DNA of 64,000 bases from M30B19 sp041741535. Its GTDB lineage: Bacteria > Planctomycetota > Planctomycetia > Pirellulales > Pirellulaceae. The notes beneath the pieces are model-generated. The model was not told the DNA's origin, ran no database searches, and saw only the letters and a program-made list of their open reading frames with translations. Both the position numbers and the translations under genes were made by a program. This document shows, in pieces, positions 53,220 through 63,029 of the stretch. Every line of letters begins with the position of its first letter. Positions within the stretch are counted from its first letter, which is position 1. Where the stretch lies: NCBI GenBank assembly GCA_041741535.1, contig JBGSJV010000082.1, positions 18,425 through 82,424 on the forward strand, given 5' to 3'.

Positions 53220-54209
53220 GTGTTTAAGAATTTGGTCGGCGAAGGTCTGGGAGTTTCCGGGCGTCAAAACGAAATGATTGAGTTGGCCCTAACTTTTGGG
53301 TACCGCGGGTTGGATGTCGACATGAACGACATGGTTGGTCGAGCCGTGGAGATCAGCCAACAGTTCGCCTGTCAGTACTTGCTGGCTGCCGAAAAGTCTC
53401 TTCAAATCGGCTGCTTTGAACTTCCGATCGATTTCCGGGCTGATAATGACAAGTTCAAGGCGAGTTTGTCGCGACTGGAAGTCATGATTCAGATTTGTAC
53501 GGAATTAAATGCCACGCGCGCTTATATCAATATTCCTGCCAGTAGCAGCCTGCCATTTCAAGAGAATTTTGAACGGTATCGGTTGCGAATTGGCGAAGTT
53601 GCTGACATGGTAGCTGGCTGTGGTCTCCGGATCGGATTGGCCTTTAATGCAACCGCCGAAGCTGCCAAACGCTACGAAAACAAGTTTATCACGACCGTGG
53701 ATGAACTTTTGACTCTGATCAAGATGGTCGGAAAGTCGAACGTTGGACTGATGTTGGATTCGTGGCACTGGCATTTGGGTGGGGGGACCACCGAGATGCT
53801 GGCTCGATTGTCGGCGAACCAAATTGTTGCCGCCAGATTTGCTGATTTCCCAAGCGACTTGACCCCGGAAAATGCAAGATCGAAGAATCGCCAGCTTTTG
53901 AAGGTTGATGACAAGTCGTTTACGGTTCAGATCCTGCGGGTGTTGAACCAAATCAATTACGAAGGTCCTTTGGCCGCTTGCCCAGGTTCTGGTCAGTTTG
54001 GTGGCATGACTCGCGAACGAATCGTTCAGACCTTGAGCGAGAACTTGAATGACGTTTTGCCGATCGCCGGGATCGATAAAGCCGTTACTCGTCCACCTGT
54101 TATTTCGTTGGACACGGAAGTCTTGGAAGCCGAATACGAAGGCTTCGAAGACGAACCGGAAAAAGAGATCAAGCCGGCAAAACCAGTCAAGACTGGCGCA
54201 AGAAGCTAA
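53220..54209 (+). CDS. Sugar phosphate isomerase/epimerase-like TIM-barrel protein
   Basis: A 329-residue protein of the AP-endonuclease-2/xylose-isomerase-like TIM-barrel superfamily. Family-like blocks are 'YRGLDVDMNDMVGRAVEIS', 'LNATRAYINIPASSSLPF', 'CGLRIGLAFNATAEAAK', 'VGLMLDSWHWHLGGGTTEML' and 'ARFADFPSDL'. 'DSWHWHLGGG' supplies the usual Asp/His metal ligands. The last 60 residues are acidic and then basic, and probably unfolded. GTG 53220 has GGGAG about 7 bp upstream. It is followed 21 bp later by the glycosyltransferases, so it may act on their sugar supply, but the substrate is unknown. Confidence 0.75.
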   Translation: MFKNLVGEGLGVSGRQNEMIELALTFGYRGLDVDMNDMVGRAVEISQQFACQYLLAAEKSLQIGCFELPIDFRADNDKFKASLSRLEVMIQICTELNATRAYINIPASSSLPFQENFERYRLRIGEVADMVAGCGLRIGLAFNATAEAAKRYENKFITTVDELLTLIKMVGKSNVGLMLDSWHWHLGGGTTEMLARLSANQIVAARFADFPSDLTPENARSKNRQLLKVDDKSFTVQILRVLNQINYEGPLAACPGSGQFGGMTRERIVQTLSENLNDVLPIAGIDKAVTRPPVISLDTEVLEAEYEGFEDEPEKEIKPAKPVKTGARS

Positions 54210-54230
54210 TTAGGCTGAGTCACCTCCGCC

Positions 54231-55469
54231 ATGCGAGTTACTTTTGTTATAGAACGATACTGGCCGCTGATTTCAGCGGCCAGTATCGTTTTGGATACCG
54301 TAGCTCGTTTTTTACGCCAACAAGGCCACGAGGTCTCGGTCTTAACCGCTCAAGTGGATCATTTGTGGCCGGAAGAAATTACGGTCCGCGACATCCCAGT
54401 TCGCCGCTTTGGACTTGATTCGTGGAGCATGTTTGGTCGCAAATCGTTGGGCCAAAGAGTTGCCCAATGGTTAGAACGCAATCCTGATCAATGGGATTTG
54501 CTGGTCGTCTGTGAGGTGCTGGACGGCGGTCAATATTTGTTCCAAGTCGCCGATCAACTTGGTCGCCCCAGTATGTTGTCGTTTTTTGAATCCGGCAAAC
54601 TCTCGCCACTCGGTCAACTGCTGGACACTCCAGCAAAAGAAAAACGAGAAGGAACTGCTGTACGGAGCGGAAGCGTTCCACGAAGATCGAACTGGTTGAC
54701 TCGGAAGTACTGGACGGTTCCCGATACCGAATCCGTTTGGGGCGTCCGACAACGAAATGCCGAGGCCACGGTTGCAGCCTGGGGACTTGGGATACCAAAT
54801 TCAAACGTGCGGACAATTGAAGAACGCCGAAGACTACGAACCGCGATTTGCCAGTCGCGCGCGGGTTTCGAACGTTATTGTGTGCAGCCTCTGATCGTCT
54901 ACCATGGTCACTGTTTGCCTGGCCCGGATTCTCAATGGATGTGGCAAATGCTCGCTGGGCTATGCGAGCGACGTCCGGGCGTTTGCGCATGGGTCACGGG
55001 AGACGGGGCAGCAATTCACGGGTTATGGCGACAAACAAACGAGTCCGGACTGGAAGACAGAATCATATTCCCAGGGATATTCAGTGACTTGAGTGATTTG
55101 TATTCTGCCGCCGACATGATCGTCCGACCTCAATTAGAGAGACGTCAAGACTTCGAGTGGCTGGCGGGAGTTGCTGTCGGCACTCCAAGTTTGGTTGCCC
55201 AATCGCCGGGTACGGACCGCGTGATGCAACTCGTTAATGGCGGGTCCAATGACCAAACCCTGTGGAACCAAGTCTTGCCACGCCATTTGGAACAGTGGTG
55301 GGAGCACGCGTTTCAAATCTTGGACCATCCAGAGTCGGCTAGATTGCAAGTCTTGCAACAACGCACAGAATTATTGCTCCGTTACAACGAACGTGACACG
55401 CTACAGCGGTACGAGCAGTTACTCCTCCAACTGAAAGAGGAAATCGGATGCCCGCCAAGATCACGATGA
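54231..55469 (+). CDS. GT4-like glycosyltransferase
   Basis: A 412-residue GT-B glycosyltransferase. The N-terminal half begins with a 'MRVTFVIERYWPLISAAS' strand-loop, where the loop normally binds the acceptor. The C-terminal half has 'PLIVYHGHCLPGPDSQW', 'DRIIFPGIFSDLSDLYSAAD' and 'VAVGTPSLVAQSPGTDRVM', the nucleotide-sugar-binding pattern of GT4 with an atypical sequence ('LERRQDFEW' in place of the usual E-x7-E). Its first 60 bp contain a perfect terminator-like hairpin (listed separately). It overlaps the next GT by 22 bp, so the two are coupled and probably act in one glycan pathway. Confidence 0.8.
   Translation: MRVTFVIERYWPLISAASIVLDTVARFLRQQGHEVSVLTAQVDHLWPEEITVRDIPVRRFGLDSWSMFGRKSLGQRVAQWLERNPDQWDLLVVCEVLDGGQYLFQVADQLGRPSMLSFFESGKLSPLGQLLDTPAKEKREGTAVRSGSVPRRSNWLTRKYWTVPDTESVWGVRQRNAEATVAAWGLGIPNSNVRTIEERRRLRTAICQSRAGFERYCVQPLIVYHGHCLPGPDSQWMWQMLAGLCERRPGVCAWVTGDGAAIHGLWRQTNESGLEDRIIFPGIFSDLSDLYSAADMIVRPQLERRQDFEWLAGVAVGTPSLVAQSPGTDRVMQLVNGGSNDQTLWNQVLPRHLEQWWEHAFQILDHPESARLQVLQQRTELLLRYNERDTLQRYEQLLLQLKEEIGCPPRSR
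54253..54290 (+). promoter_or_regulatory. Perfect hairpin at the start of the GT4-like gene
   Basis: The arms 54253-54270 and 54273-54290 are exact reverse complements (18 bases), with a short T-rich loop and T residues after it. It starts 22 bp after the ATG and 43 bp after the previous stop, so it can act as a terminator or translation block between the two genes. Confidence 0.7.
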
Positions 55470-56560
55470 TCATTCCGACACTGGTTCAAGGAGGAGCTGA
55501 AAAGCAAATGAGCCTTTTGGCAGTTGGCTTGCCGAAGTCGGAGTTTGAGGTTCGCGTCATCGCCTTAACGTCCGGAGGACCCTGGCACGATTATTTGAAC
55601 CAGCATGGGATTCCGGTAAGCGTCATTGGCAAACGATTCAAATTTGATCCGTTTTCGTTCTGGTCGTTGTATCGTGAGCTAAAACGTACGCCTGCTGACT
55701 TGGTCCATACTTGGATCTTCGCTGCCAATAGTTACGGACGCTTGGCTGCGAAATTGGCGGGAATCAACCGCCGAGTCGCTGGGGAACGCTGCGTGGACCA
55801 GTGGAAGTCCGAGTTTCATTTCATGATCGATCGCTGCCTTGATCGCTGGACCACGGCCTATGTGACAAACAGCCAAGGAGTTGTCGATTTCTATCAGCGT
55901 CACCGAGTCGGTCGCGACAAGTTTCATGTCATTCCCAATGGTAGTCTGCCACAAGGCGCGGTCGACCCTTATTCCCGACAACACTGGCGCGAGCGATTAG
56001 GCCTGTCGCCGGACGCCGTGATTGCGACATCATTAGCTCGTTTGTGGCCGCAGAAGCGTTTGAAAGACTTGATCTGGGCCATCGACCTATTGAACTGCAA
56101 ATACGACCACGTGCACTTGGTCATCGCGGGTGATGGCCCTGAGCGTCAAAGACTCCAGCAGTTCGCACTCGAGGCCAAGGTTGATACCCGAGTGCATTTT
56201 GTTGGGCATCTTAAGGAAACCAACTCGTTGCTGCAGGCTAGCGATTTATTTTGTTTGGTAAGTGAATACGAAGGGCAATCCAATTCGCTAATGGAGGCCA
56301 TGCATTGGCAGATACCGGCGGTCGTCACCGATATACCGGGCAATCGCGACTTGGTCCCCGACGGCGACCACGGCTATATCTGCCCGGTCGGCGACCGAAT
56401 TGCGATTGCGAAACAAATGGCGGCCGCATTGGACGACCCGGTTGGGGCAAAAGCGCGCGCGGACCGAGCTTCGTTACGACTGCACGCCGTTTTTGATCCA
56501 CAAGCCATGATCGACGGCTACGCCCGATTGTACCGTTCATTACTACAAACACCGGATTGA
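55448..56560 (+). CDS. GT4 family glycosyltransferase
   Basis: A 370-residue GT4 enzyme. 'MIIPTLVQGGAEKQMSLLA' is the classic N-terminal acceptor loop. 'VTNSQGVVDFYQ' and 'FHVIPNGSLPQGAVDP' precede the C-terminal Rossmann domain with 'ATSLARLWPQKRLKDLIWAI', 'HLVIAGDGPERQRLQQFA' and 'VSEYEGQSNSLMEAMHWQIP', where the two Glu of the E-x7-E motif lie. It retains sugars from NDP donors. It shares 22 bp with the upstream glycosyltransferase and probably extends the same glycan. Confidence 0.93.
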   Translation: MPAKITMIIPTLVQGGAEKQMSLLAVGLPKSEFEVRVIALTSGGPWHDYLNQHGIPVSVIGKRFKFDPFSFWSLYRELKRTPADLVHTWIFAANSYGRLAAKLAGINRRVAGERCVDQWKSEFHFMIDRCLDRWTTAYVTNSQGVVDFYQRHRVGRDKFHVIPNGSLPQGAVDPYSRQHWRERLGLSPDAVIATSLARLWPQKRLKDLIWAIDLLNCKYDHVHLVIAGDGPERQRLQQFALEAKVDTRVHFVGHLKETNSLLQASDLFCLVSEYEGQSNSLMEAMHWQIPAVVTDIPGNRDLVPDGDHGYICPVGDRIAIAKQMAAALDDPVGAKARADRASLRLHAVFDPQAMIDGYARLYRSLLQTPD

Positions 56561-56696
56561 TCGCGTAGCACTTGTGTCGAATATTTTTTGATATTTGCCG
56601 TCTGGTAGGTGCCGATTGGCGAAGCCGTGGAACCGGCGCATAATAGGACCGTGATAGCCAGATGGATTCTCAGATGGGTCTCAATAGTCGTCCCCT

Positions 56697-58091
56697 TTGA
56701 AAGTGCTCAAAGTGTCAAGTCCAAGTCGTAGCGGCGCATTTGCCGAACAAGTTGATCGCCGCCTGGAGAAGTTCTCGGAAAGTATCAGCTTCGATCATCG
56801 GCTGGTCCTGCAAGACATCAATGGCTCGATTGCCCATGCCAAAATGTTGGCCATTCAAGAAATCCTAACGGAAGAAGAATCGGCTGCAATTTGCCGTGAA
56901 TTGGAAATCATCGGCGGACAGATCCAAAGCGGTGAAATCCCGTTACGAGCCGAACTGGAAGACATCCACATGCATGTCGAACAAGCCCTGATTGATCGCT
57001 TGGGCGACGTGGGACGAAAGCTCCATACGGCTCGCAGTCGCAACGATCAAATCTCGACCGACTTTCGACTTTGGATTCGGGATTCGATTGATCGCATCGA
57101 CCTACTGCTGCTAGAACTGCAAAAAGCGTTTGTCCAACGATGTTCCGCAGATTTGCACGTGATCATTCCTGCCTACACCCACACGCAACGCGCGCAGCCC
57201 GTCTTGGCGGCTCATTATTGGTTGGCGTATTGTGAAAAATTTGAGCGTGACCGGGAGCGATTGCGAGATTGTCGCCATCGCGTCAACCGCTCGCCGTTGG
57301 GAGCGGCCGCCGTGGCGGGAACTTCGCTCAACATCGATCGGCATGCGACGGCTCGCATGTTGGGATTCGAAGAGGTGATGGCCAACAGCCTGGATGTTTC
57401 CAGTGATCGCGACTTCGTTTTGGAGACCGCGTTCTGCTTGACAACGATCATGCTGCATCTGAGCACTTGGGCAGAAGAGTGGATCTTGTGGTCGACAACC
57501 GAGTTTGATTTTCTGGCGTTACCGCATGCTTTCTGCACGGGATCGTCGATCATGCCTCAAAAGGTCAACCCCGATACAATCGAGTTGATCCGTGGAAAAT
57601 CGGCCCGAGTGATTGGCAACTTGCAACAGGCAATTGTTTTGCTGAAGGGTCTGCCGCTGGCCTATAACCGTGACTTGCAAGAGGACAAACAACCGCTCTT
57701 TGATTCGTTCGAAACGGTCGAGGCGTGTTTGGAGTTGGCCATACCGGTAACCGCTGGCAGTCATCTCAAAACGGAGTCAATCAAGTCTCGGCTGGAAGAT
57801 GGGTATTTGGACGCGACTACTTTGATGGAGTTCTTGATCAAGCGAGGTTTGCCGCAACGACAAGCCCATCACACCGTGGGTAGCCTGGTTCGTTCGGCAA
57901 TGAAACAAAAGCTTCAATTGCGCGAACTACCCTTGGCGGCGTTTCAGGAACTGGACAATACACTGGACGAGGGCGTCTACGATGTCTTGGGCACTGAAAA
58001 TGCCATTCAAGCGTTTCAAAGCTATGGATCGACCGCTCCTCATCACGTGCAACAACAGATTGACGAATGGAAGAAGAGCCTGGGCCTCTAA
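56697..58091 (+). CDS. argH: Argininosuccinate lyase
   Basis: A 464-residue ArgH, which splits argininosuccinate into arginine and fumarate. It has 'ESISFDHRLVLQDINGSIAH', 'EDIHMHVEQALIDRLGD', 'HTARSRNDQISTDFRLW', 'YTHTQRAQPV' and the superfamily signature 'GSSIMPQKVNPD', with the catalytic Ser in its mobile loop. The TTG at 56697 gives a slightly long N-terminus; GTG 56712 is an alternative that begins with the usual 'SSPSRSGAF' text. No other arg gene adjoins. Confidence 0.96.
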   Translation: MKVLKVSSPSRSGAFAEQVDRRLEKFSESISFDHRLVLQDINGSIAHAKMLAIQEILTEEESAAICRELEIIGGQIQSGEIPLRAELEDIHMHVEQALIDRLGDVGRKLHTARSRNDQISTDFRLWIRDSIDRIDLLLLELQKAFVQRCSADLHVIIPAYTHTQRAQPVLAAHYWLAYCEKFERDRERLRDCRHRVNRSPLGAAAVAGTSLNIDRHATARMLGFEEVMANSLDVSSDRDFVLETAFCLTTIMLHLSTWAEEWILWSTTEFDFLALPHAFCTGSSIMPQKVNPDTIELIRGKSARVIGNLQQAIVLLKGLPLAYNRDLQEDKQPLFDSFETVEACLELAIPVTAGSHLKTESIKSRLEDGYLDATTLMEFLIKRGLPQRQAHHTVGSLVRSAMKQKLQLRELPLAAFQELDNTLDEGVYDVLGTENAIQAFQSYGSTAPHHVQQQIDEWKKSLGL

Positions 58092-58225
58092 CGCTTTGTC
58101 AAACCTAAATTCAGAAGTAACAACACTTGCCAAAGCGTGGTGCCCCGAAATCAAAGTTCGACAATACAATCGCAATTGCGTGGCAATGTCTTTGAACCGA
58201 ACAATCCGAACAGTTAGGACTTGAA

Positions 58226-59119
58226 GTGGCGATCATACTTGATGGTAAAAAGACAGCGGCGGCAATTCGCGCTCAACTGACGAAACAAGTCGCCGATTTC
58301 GTGGCAGAACGAAGAGTCCAGCCTTGTTTGGCAGCCGTCTTGGTTGGTGATGATCCGGCGAGCCAAGTTTACGTCCGGAACAAACAAACGGCGTGCCAGT
58401 CGGTGGGCATTGATAGTCGCTTGGTAAGGCTGGCTGACGACGTGGCCCAAGTTGCCTTGCTGCAGACAATCGCTGAATTAAACGTGGATCCTCAGGTGCA
58501 CGGCATCCTGGTTCAATTGCCACTGCCTCGGCATTTAAATACTCAGGAGATTTTGGACTCGGTCAATCCAGACAAAGACGTCGACTGCTTTCACCCGGAT
58601 AATGTTGGTCGTTTGGTCCAGGAACGTCCAAGATTCTTGCCTTGTACTCCACATGGCGTCCTGCAAATCTTACGGGCCTATCAACTGACGACGGCCGGGA
58701 AACATGTGGTCGTGGTAGGTCGGAGCGAGATTGTTGGCAAGCCCATGGCCGCGCTGTTGGTACAGAAACATGGTCCACTTGGTCCGGACTACGCCAATGC
58801 CACGGTCACCATTTGTCATTCACGGAGCAACAACTTGGATCAGGTTCTAAGTCAAGCGGACATTGTGATCGCGGCTGTTGGCCAACCGAAAATGATTCGC
58901 GGCGAACAACTACGTCCCGGCGTTGTGGTAATCGACGTAGGAATCAATCGAACAGAAGGCGGGTTGGTAGGTGACGCCGACTTTGACTCATGCCAACAAA
59001 AGGCCTCAGCCATTACACCGGTTCCTGGTGGAATCGGCCCTCTGACCGTGGCCATGCTGCTAGAGAACACGTTGTGTGCCGCTCGACTACAAACCGACCA
59101 CTACATGATCGAGAAGTAG
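58226..59119 (+). CDS. folD: Methylenetetrahydrofolate dehydrogenase/cyclohydrolase FolD
   Basis: A 297-residue FolD, which interconverts methylene-, methenyl- and formyl-tetrahydrofolate with NADP. Markers: 'VLVGDDPASQVYVRNKQTA' with the catalytic Lys, 'HGILVQLPLPRHLN', 'NPDKDVDCFHPDNVGRL', 'VVVGRSEIVGKPMAALL' and 'TPVPGGIGPLTVAMLLENT'. The start is GTG 58226. The last 19 bp overlap the convergent AAA gene. Confidence 0.97.
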   Translation: MAIILDGKKTAAAIRAQLTKQVADFVAERRVQPCLAAVLVGDDPASQVYVRNKQTACQSVGIDSRLVRLADDVAQVALLQTIAELNVDPQVHGILVQLPLPRHLNTQEILDSVNPDKDVDCFHPDNVGRLVQERPRFLPCTPHGVLQILRAYQLTTAGKHVVVVGRSEIVGKPMAALLVQKHGPLGPDYANATVTICHSRSNNLDQVLSQADIVIAAVGQPKMIRGEQLRPGVVVIDVGINRTEGGLVGDADFDSCQQKASAITPVPGGIGPLTVAMLLENTLCAARLQTDHYMIEK

Positions 59120-60564
59120 TTGCTTAGCGCCAACTCCAAACTGCGTTCGGTAACGGTCGGGTTCGCTCGATGATAGGTCGCGTAATTTTCGATCTGAGCG
59201 ATCAAGTCACGCGGGTGGCACATACGCATGGGACGCTTCGCGGTTTGATAAAATTGCATCAAACGTTCGAACATTTCGGGGTTCTCTGGGATCCCTTTGC
59301 TCTTCAGGATCTTATTCCAAATCGCCAGGAATTCGTCGCGGGTTGGGTCGCCGACTTCAATCTTGTACGGGATTCGGCGAAGAAACGCCTCGTCCACGAG
59401 GTCTTTGGGTTCCAAGTTGGTGGAGAATACAACCAACTGTTCAAACGGAATGCATAACTTCTTACCAGCAACCGTATTCAAGAAGTCGCATCGCTTCTCC
59501 AACGGCACAATCCAGCGATTGAGCAGTTCATCCACCGAACACTTTTGTCGCCCAAAGTCGTCAATCACGAGCACGCCGCAATTGGCCTTCATTTGTAACG
59601 GCGCCTCGCTGACACCGGTGTTCTTATTCAACGTGATGTCCAAGGATTCCAATTTCAATTCACCACCGACAACAATGGTCGGGCGTTTAATCCGCACCCA
59701 ACGGTTGTCCAAAAGTGAGGATTCGATCCCTTCTTCGGGCCGAATCGGGACGGCCTCGTGCAGCAGCGGATCGTAAACTCGGATCACCTCTTCGTCCACG
59801 AAAATGGCCCGTGGAATCCAAATCAATTCACCAAACGCCAAGCTAATTCGCTCGGCCAAACTCGTTTTACCGTTACCGGCCGCTCCGTATAGAAACATTC
59901 CTCGACCCGAGTTAACCGCTGGACCAATTCGCTCGAGCGTCTCAAGGTTGACAGACAAGTCTTGAAATGCAAAACGCAGTCGTGCGGGGTCGGGCTTGGA
60001 CTTGCTAATGGCCTGTCGATTTGTCGCATCGATGTAATCTCGAAGCGCCACCGGGGCCGAACCGAAATACGTGCAGTGCTCCTTGAGCTTCTGGGTTGCG
60101 TCACGACCAAAATCCGTCAGTCGACAGGCGTAGTCATTCACCAAGTCGGTGCTGACAAACTCGAGTTTGTGCTGATCCTTCAGTTTTTTTACGAATGACT
60201 CCACGATCCCGTAGGCCAAGTTAAGCTGCTTCGCGCATTTCCGAATCTTGGCGTCGGCATTTGCGGCGAAGAACTTCAGAATCAAGGACTCCAACATGAA
60301 AGGATTCAGCCCCGATTCCGCGAAGGTTTTTGGAGCCTCTGGGAAAAACGGCGTCTCTTCCACCGCACCCGTTTCTTCCATCTGTTGGCGTTGTTGGACT
60401 TCGAACCAACCGTCGGGAACTTCTTGAATCGCGGCCAGCGACGTGTCCACCTGCTCGACGTCACCGGTTTGCCCTAACGAATCCTGGCACAAACGGGACA
60501 ACATTTGGTCCAACAGGTCGTCTTTGGATAATAAACTTGGATCGTTGTTGAAAGTGTGCGACAT
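59101..60564 (-). CDS. Winged-helix AAA ATPase (planctomycete type)
   Basis: A 487-residue ATPase. After an acidic N-terminal 80 residues is a winged-helix-like domain (about 86-165: 'PFMLESLILKFFAANADA', 'RLTDFGRDATQKLKEH'), then the AAA module with Walker A GAAGNGKT at 227-234, Walker B 'GVLVIDDFGRQ' near residue 335, 'LVVFSTNLEPKDLVDEAFLR' as sensor region, and a C-terminal helical lid. I associate this layout with type II/IV secretion or pilus-type ATPases of planctomycetes, but no secretion gene is nearby. ATG 60564 has GAGAGA upstream; 32 more residues from 60660 look non-coding. Its partner is unknown. Confidence 0.8.
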   Translation of the reverse strand: MSHTFNNDPSLLSKDDLLDQMLSRLCQDSLGQTGDVEQVDTSLAAIQEVPDGWFEVQQRQQMEETGAVEETPFFPEAPKTFAESGLNPFMLESLILKFFAANADAKIRKCAKQLNLAYGIVESFVKKLKDQHKLEFVSTDLVNDYACRLTDFGRDATQKLKEHCTYFGSAPVALRDYIDATNRQAISKSKPDPARLRFAFQDLSVNLETLERIGPAVNSGRGMFLYGAAGNGKTSLAERISLAFGELIWIPRAIFVDEEVIRVYDPLLHEAVPIRPEEGIESSLLDNRWVRIKRPTIVVGGELKLESLDITLNKNTGVSEAPLQMKANCGVLVIDDFGRQKCSVDELLNRWIVPLEKRCDFLNTVAGKKLCIPFEQLVVFSTNLEPKDLVDEAFLRRIPYKIEVGDPTRDEFLAIWNKILKSKGIPENPEMFERLMQFYQTAKRPMRMCHPRDLIAQIENYATYHRANPTVTERSLELALSNYFSIM

Positions 60565-60762
60565 CGTTTTCTCTCGAATTGCGAACGCGCGGAACTCCGG
60601 CAATAAACCTACTCGTACAGATAGGTTCGCCCGTCGCGTCAGCGAAGAGAAACTTGACATTTTCTCAATTGGCTTGAGGCGAAAACCTCACGAGAACCCC
60701 GAAAATCGGCACATGCGTTAGGGTACGACCAATGCTCAGCCCAGTACCATGAAGCACCAAAT

Positions 60763-61299
60763 CTAAAGATGTCGGAACGAATTTTCGAATTCTTTTTCGC
60801 CTAGACGCGCATTAAAGACGTCAATGACCATCCACGTACCGGGCCCCGTCTTTTCCATCCGCAAGCGAATTCGGATCGGGCCAGCCGTGCCAAACTCTTC
60901 GACTCGAGCGGTCGCCAAGAACTCCATTTCTGCGATAACCCGGCCGTCTTCTTTTGTCATGACGGGTTGTCGCGACAATTGGGAAACATTGCAATCAAGG
61001 AACTGGAATTCCCCCAAGTCAATGCTGACCTGCGCACGCCGATCTGGATGTAGGTGTTCCAACAATTCGGCAATGTCGTTACGGCGAACCAAATCACGGT
61101 ATTCGTAAATCGTCCGGTACAGCGACTCGCGGTCGGTTTCGTACCATCGCTCGAAACCCAACATTCCACCAAAAAAGCAAATGCCAAACAGCAACAGCTT
61201 CAGCCAACGCGAATGTCCCGTATGCGTCCACAAGATCAACGGAGTTAGGCAGGCGATCACACCCAGGATCACGATGGTAAATGGATTTTCCACGAACAT
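60763..61299 (-). CDS. Hypothetical membrane protein, SnoaL-like soluble part
   Basis: A 178-residue protein. Two membrane helices at the start ('FTIVILGVIACLTPLILW', 'WLKLLLFGICFFGGMLGF') are followed by a soluble alpha+beta domain of about 125 residues ('DIAELLEHLHPDRRAQVSI', 'GPIRIRLRMEKTGPGTWMVI'), which has the look of an NTF2/SnoaL-like fold. ATG 61299 has GGTGG upstream. It lies 190 bp after the ABC permease gene in the same direction and could be co-transcribed, but no functional link is established. Confidence 0.65.
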   Translation of the reverse strand: MFVENPFTIVILGVIACLTPLILWTHTGHSRWLKLLLFGICFFGGMLGFERWYETDRESLYRTIYEYRDLVRRNDIAELLEHLHPDRRAQVSIDLGEFQFLDCNVSQLSRQPVMTKEDGRVIAEMEFLATARVEEFGTAGPIRIRLRMEKTGPGTWMVIDVFNARLGEKEFENSFRHL

Positions 61300-61491
61300 A
61301 AAAAAGCCGCCACCTTGTGAAAAGAGCCTGCGAAAAGGATTGGCGGCTCCCATCGGATTCCCAGACGCCGTGAGCAAAATTCTCTCACGACAAGGCCAGG
61401 GTGTCGTACCCTCAGGGCCAACCTATGGAAATCCACCGCGCCGCCATCGAGACTTGCGGTGCGGACGTGTGGCCGAAAGACCAGACGGAAG

Positions 61492-62832
61492 CTACTCGTG
61501 CCGCAAGGCTTCGATTGGATCCATTTTAGCCGCTCGCATCGCCGGGTACAGCCCGAAAACCACACCGACGATCACGCTAATTCCAAATGCCAATGGTACG
61601 GAAGAAGGAACGATTTCAGGTGTCATGTCTTTGATTTGTTCGGGAATGGCTGCGTACATGGCTGGAAAAAACGTCTCCAAGCCCGTTCGTAAGCCTTGAA
61701 TCGCGATCGGACAGAACAATCCTACGACAATCCCAGTGACCCCGCCGACCACACTCAAGACGACCGTTTCAACCAAGAACTGATGAATGATGTCCCGCTG
61801 CTTGGCACCCAACGCTCGGCGGATTCCGATCTCGCGCGTTCGCTCGGTTACCGTTGCGAGCATAATGTTCATAATCCCAATTCCACCGACGACCAAGCTA
61901 ATTGCCGCAATCATGCCCATGAAAATCATGAACATCAACTTGGTCACCTTGGCCTGCTCCAACAGTTCGTAAGGCACCACCATGGCAATATCTTCCCGCA
62001 ACGGATCCGAGCGACGTAACGTGGTCTCGATCAACCGCGCCGTCTTGGGAACGTCGGCCACGTTGCGAACACGGACAGTCACTTGAGATAGTTCAAAAAT
62101 CTCAGCGGTAAACGAACCGCCCGTCCGTTTCTGCCGCGTGTCACCAAATTGGCCCTGCATGGTCTTGATGGGAATGTAAACATCCATGGAAAAATCTTGT
62201 GCCGATAAGGAACCACCAATCGCGGCCGTGGCCTCCTTGTGCTTCAAGACACCAATGATTCGATAATAGACATTCTCTTCGGGCAAAAAAACCAACTTTT
62301 GAATCGGGTCTTCCGAGGGGAATAAACGTCCTGCCAACTGAGCGGCAATAACGCACACCGGTGTGGCGCTGTCGTTTTCGACATCGGTAAAAAAATGTCC
62401 GCGATCAATTTTCAGCCCAACAACTTCCCGATATGCGGGGGAGCAACCGACCAACCGACCATCCATCGGCTTGATGTTTGCGTTTCCAGAATAGGTGAAC
62501 CGCATTGGCATTTCGCGAATTGAAACGGTCGAGTCAATCGTCGGAATCGTACGCTCCATTAGATCCTTTTCGATCCTGGTCAGGCCGTACGGTTTGATTT
62601 CGCCAAAGTTACCCGAGCCATCGTCCGGCGGTTTGATAGAGCGCACCATGATGTTCTGCGCCCCCAAGTTTTCGATTTGCTCTTGGGCCTTTCGACTGAT
62701 GCCCTCACCGATGGCCAACAACGCAATCACGCTGGCAACACCAATAAAGATACCCAAAACGGTCAAAATAGACCGCATCGGGTGAAGCAACAAACTCTTG
62801 ACGCCTAATTTCCAAGTCCGGAACCAAATCAT
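61492..62832 (-). CDS. MacB-like ABC transporter permease
   Basis: A 446-residue FtsX/MacB-type permease. It has one N-terminal helix ('SILTVLGIFIGVASVIALLA'), a large periplasmic domain (about 45-310) and three C-terminal helices, with 'GGIGIMNIMLATVTERTREI' followed by 'GIRRALGA', the conserved coupling region. Together with the ATPase upstream and a probable MacA-like adaptor it would form a tripartite efflux or lipoprotein-type exporter. The usual fused ATPase domain is absent because it is a separate gene. Confidence 0.92.
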   Translation of the reverse strand: MIWFRTWKLGVKSLLLHPMRSILTVLGIFIGVASVIALLAIGEGISRKAQEQIENLGAQNIMVRSIKPPDDGSGNFGEIKPYGLTRIEKDLMERTIPTIDSTVSIREMPMRFTYSGNANIKPMDGRLVGCSPAYREVVGLKIDRGHFFTDVENDSATPVCVIAAQLAGRLFPSEDPIQKLVFLPEENVYYRIIGVLKHKEATAAIGGSLSAQDFSMDVYIPIKTMQGQFGDTRQKRTGGSFTAEIFELSQVTVRVRNVADVPKTARLIETTLRRSDPLREDIAMVVPYELLEQAKVTKLMFMIFMGMIAAISLVVGGIGIMNIMLATVTERTREIGIRRALGAKQRDIIHQFLVETVVLSVVGGVTGIVVGLFCPIAIQGLRTGLETFFPAMYAAIPEQIKDMTPEIVPSSVPLAFGISVIVGVVFGLYPAMRAAKMDPIEALRHE

Positions 62833-63029
62833 AGCTGTCTATTCTTACTCCAAGATTCATTCTCGCGTCGACAAGATACGCAGGCAACTAATTGCCTACC
62901 TCCATCCGGCGGCCCCCCATTCGCAGCAACTTTCAGGCTGTGTCCTAAACCGGGACCCACTCCGGTCACGCCCGCGGTCCAGGCCCTTGCATGCCCTTCA
63001 AAAGGATCAGCCCCCTTTTAGGATAAAAC

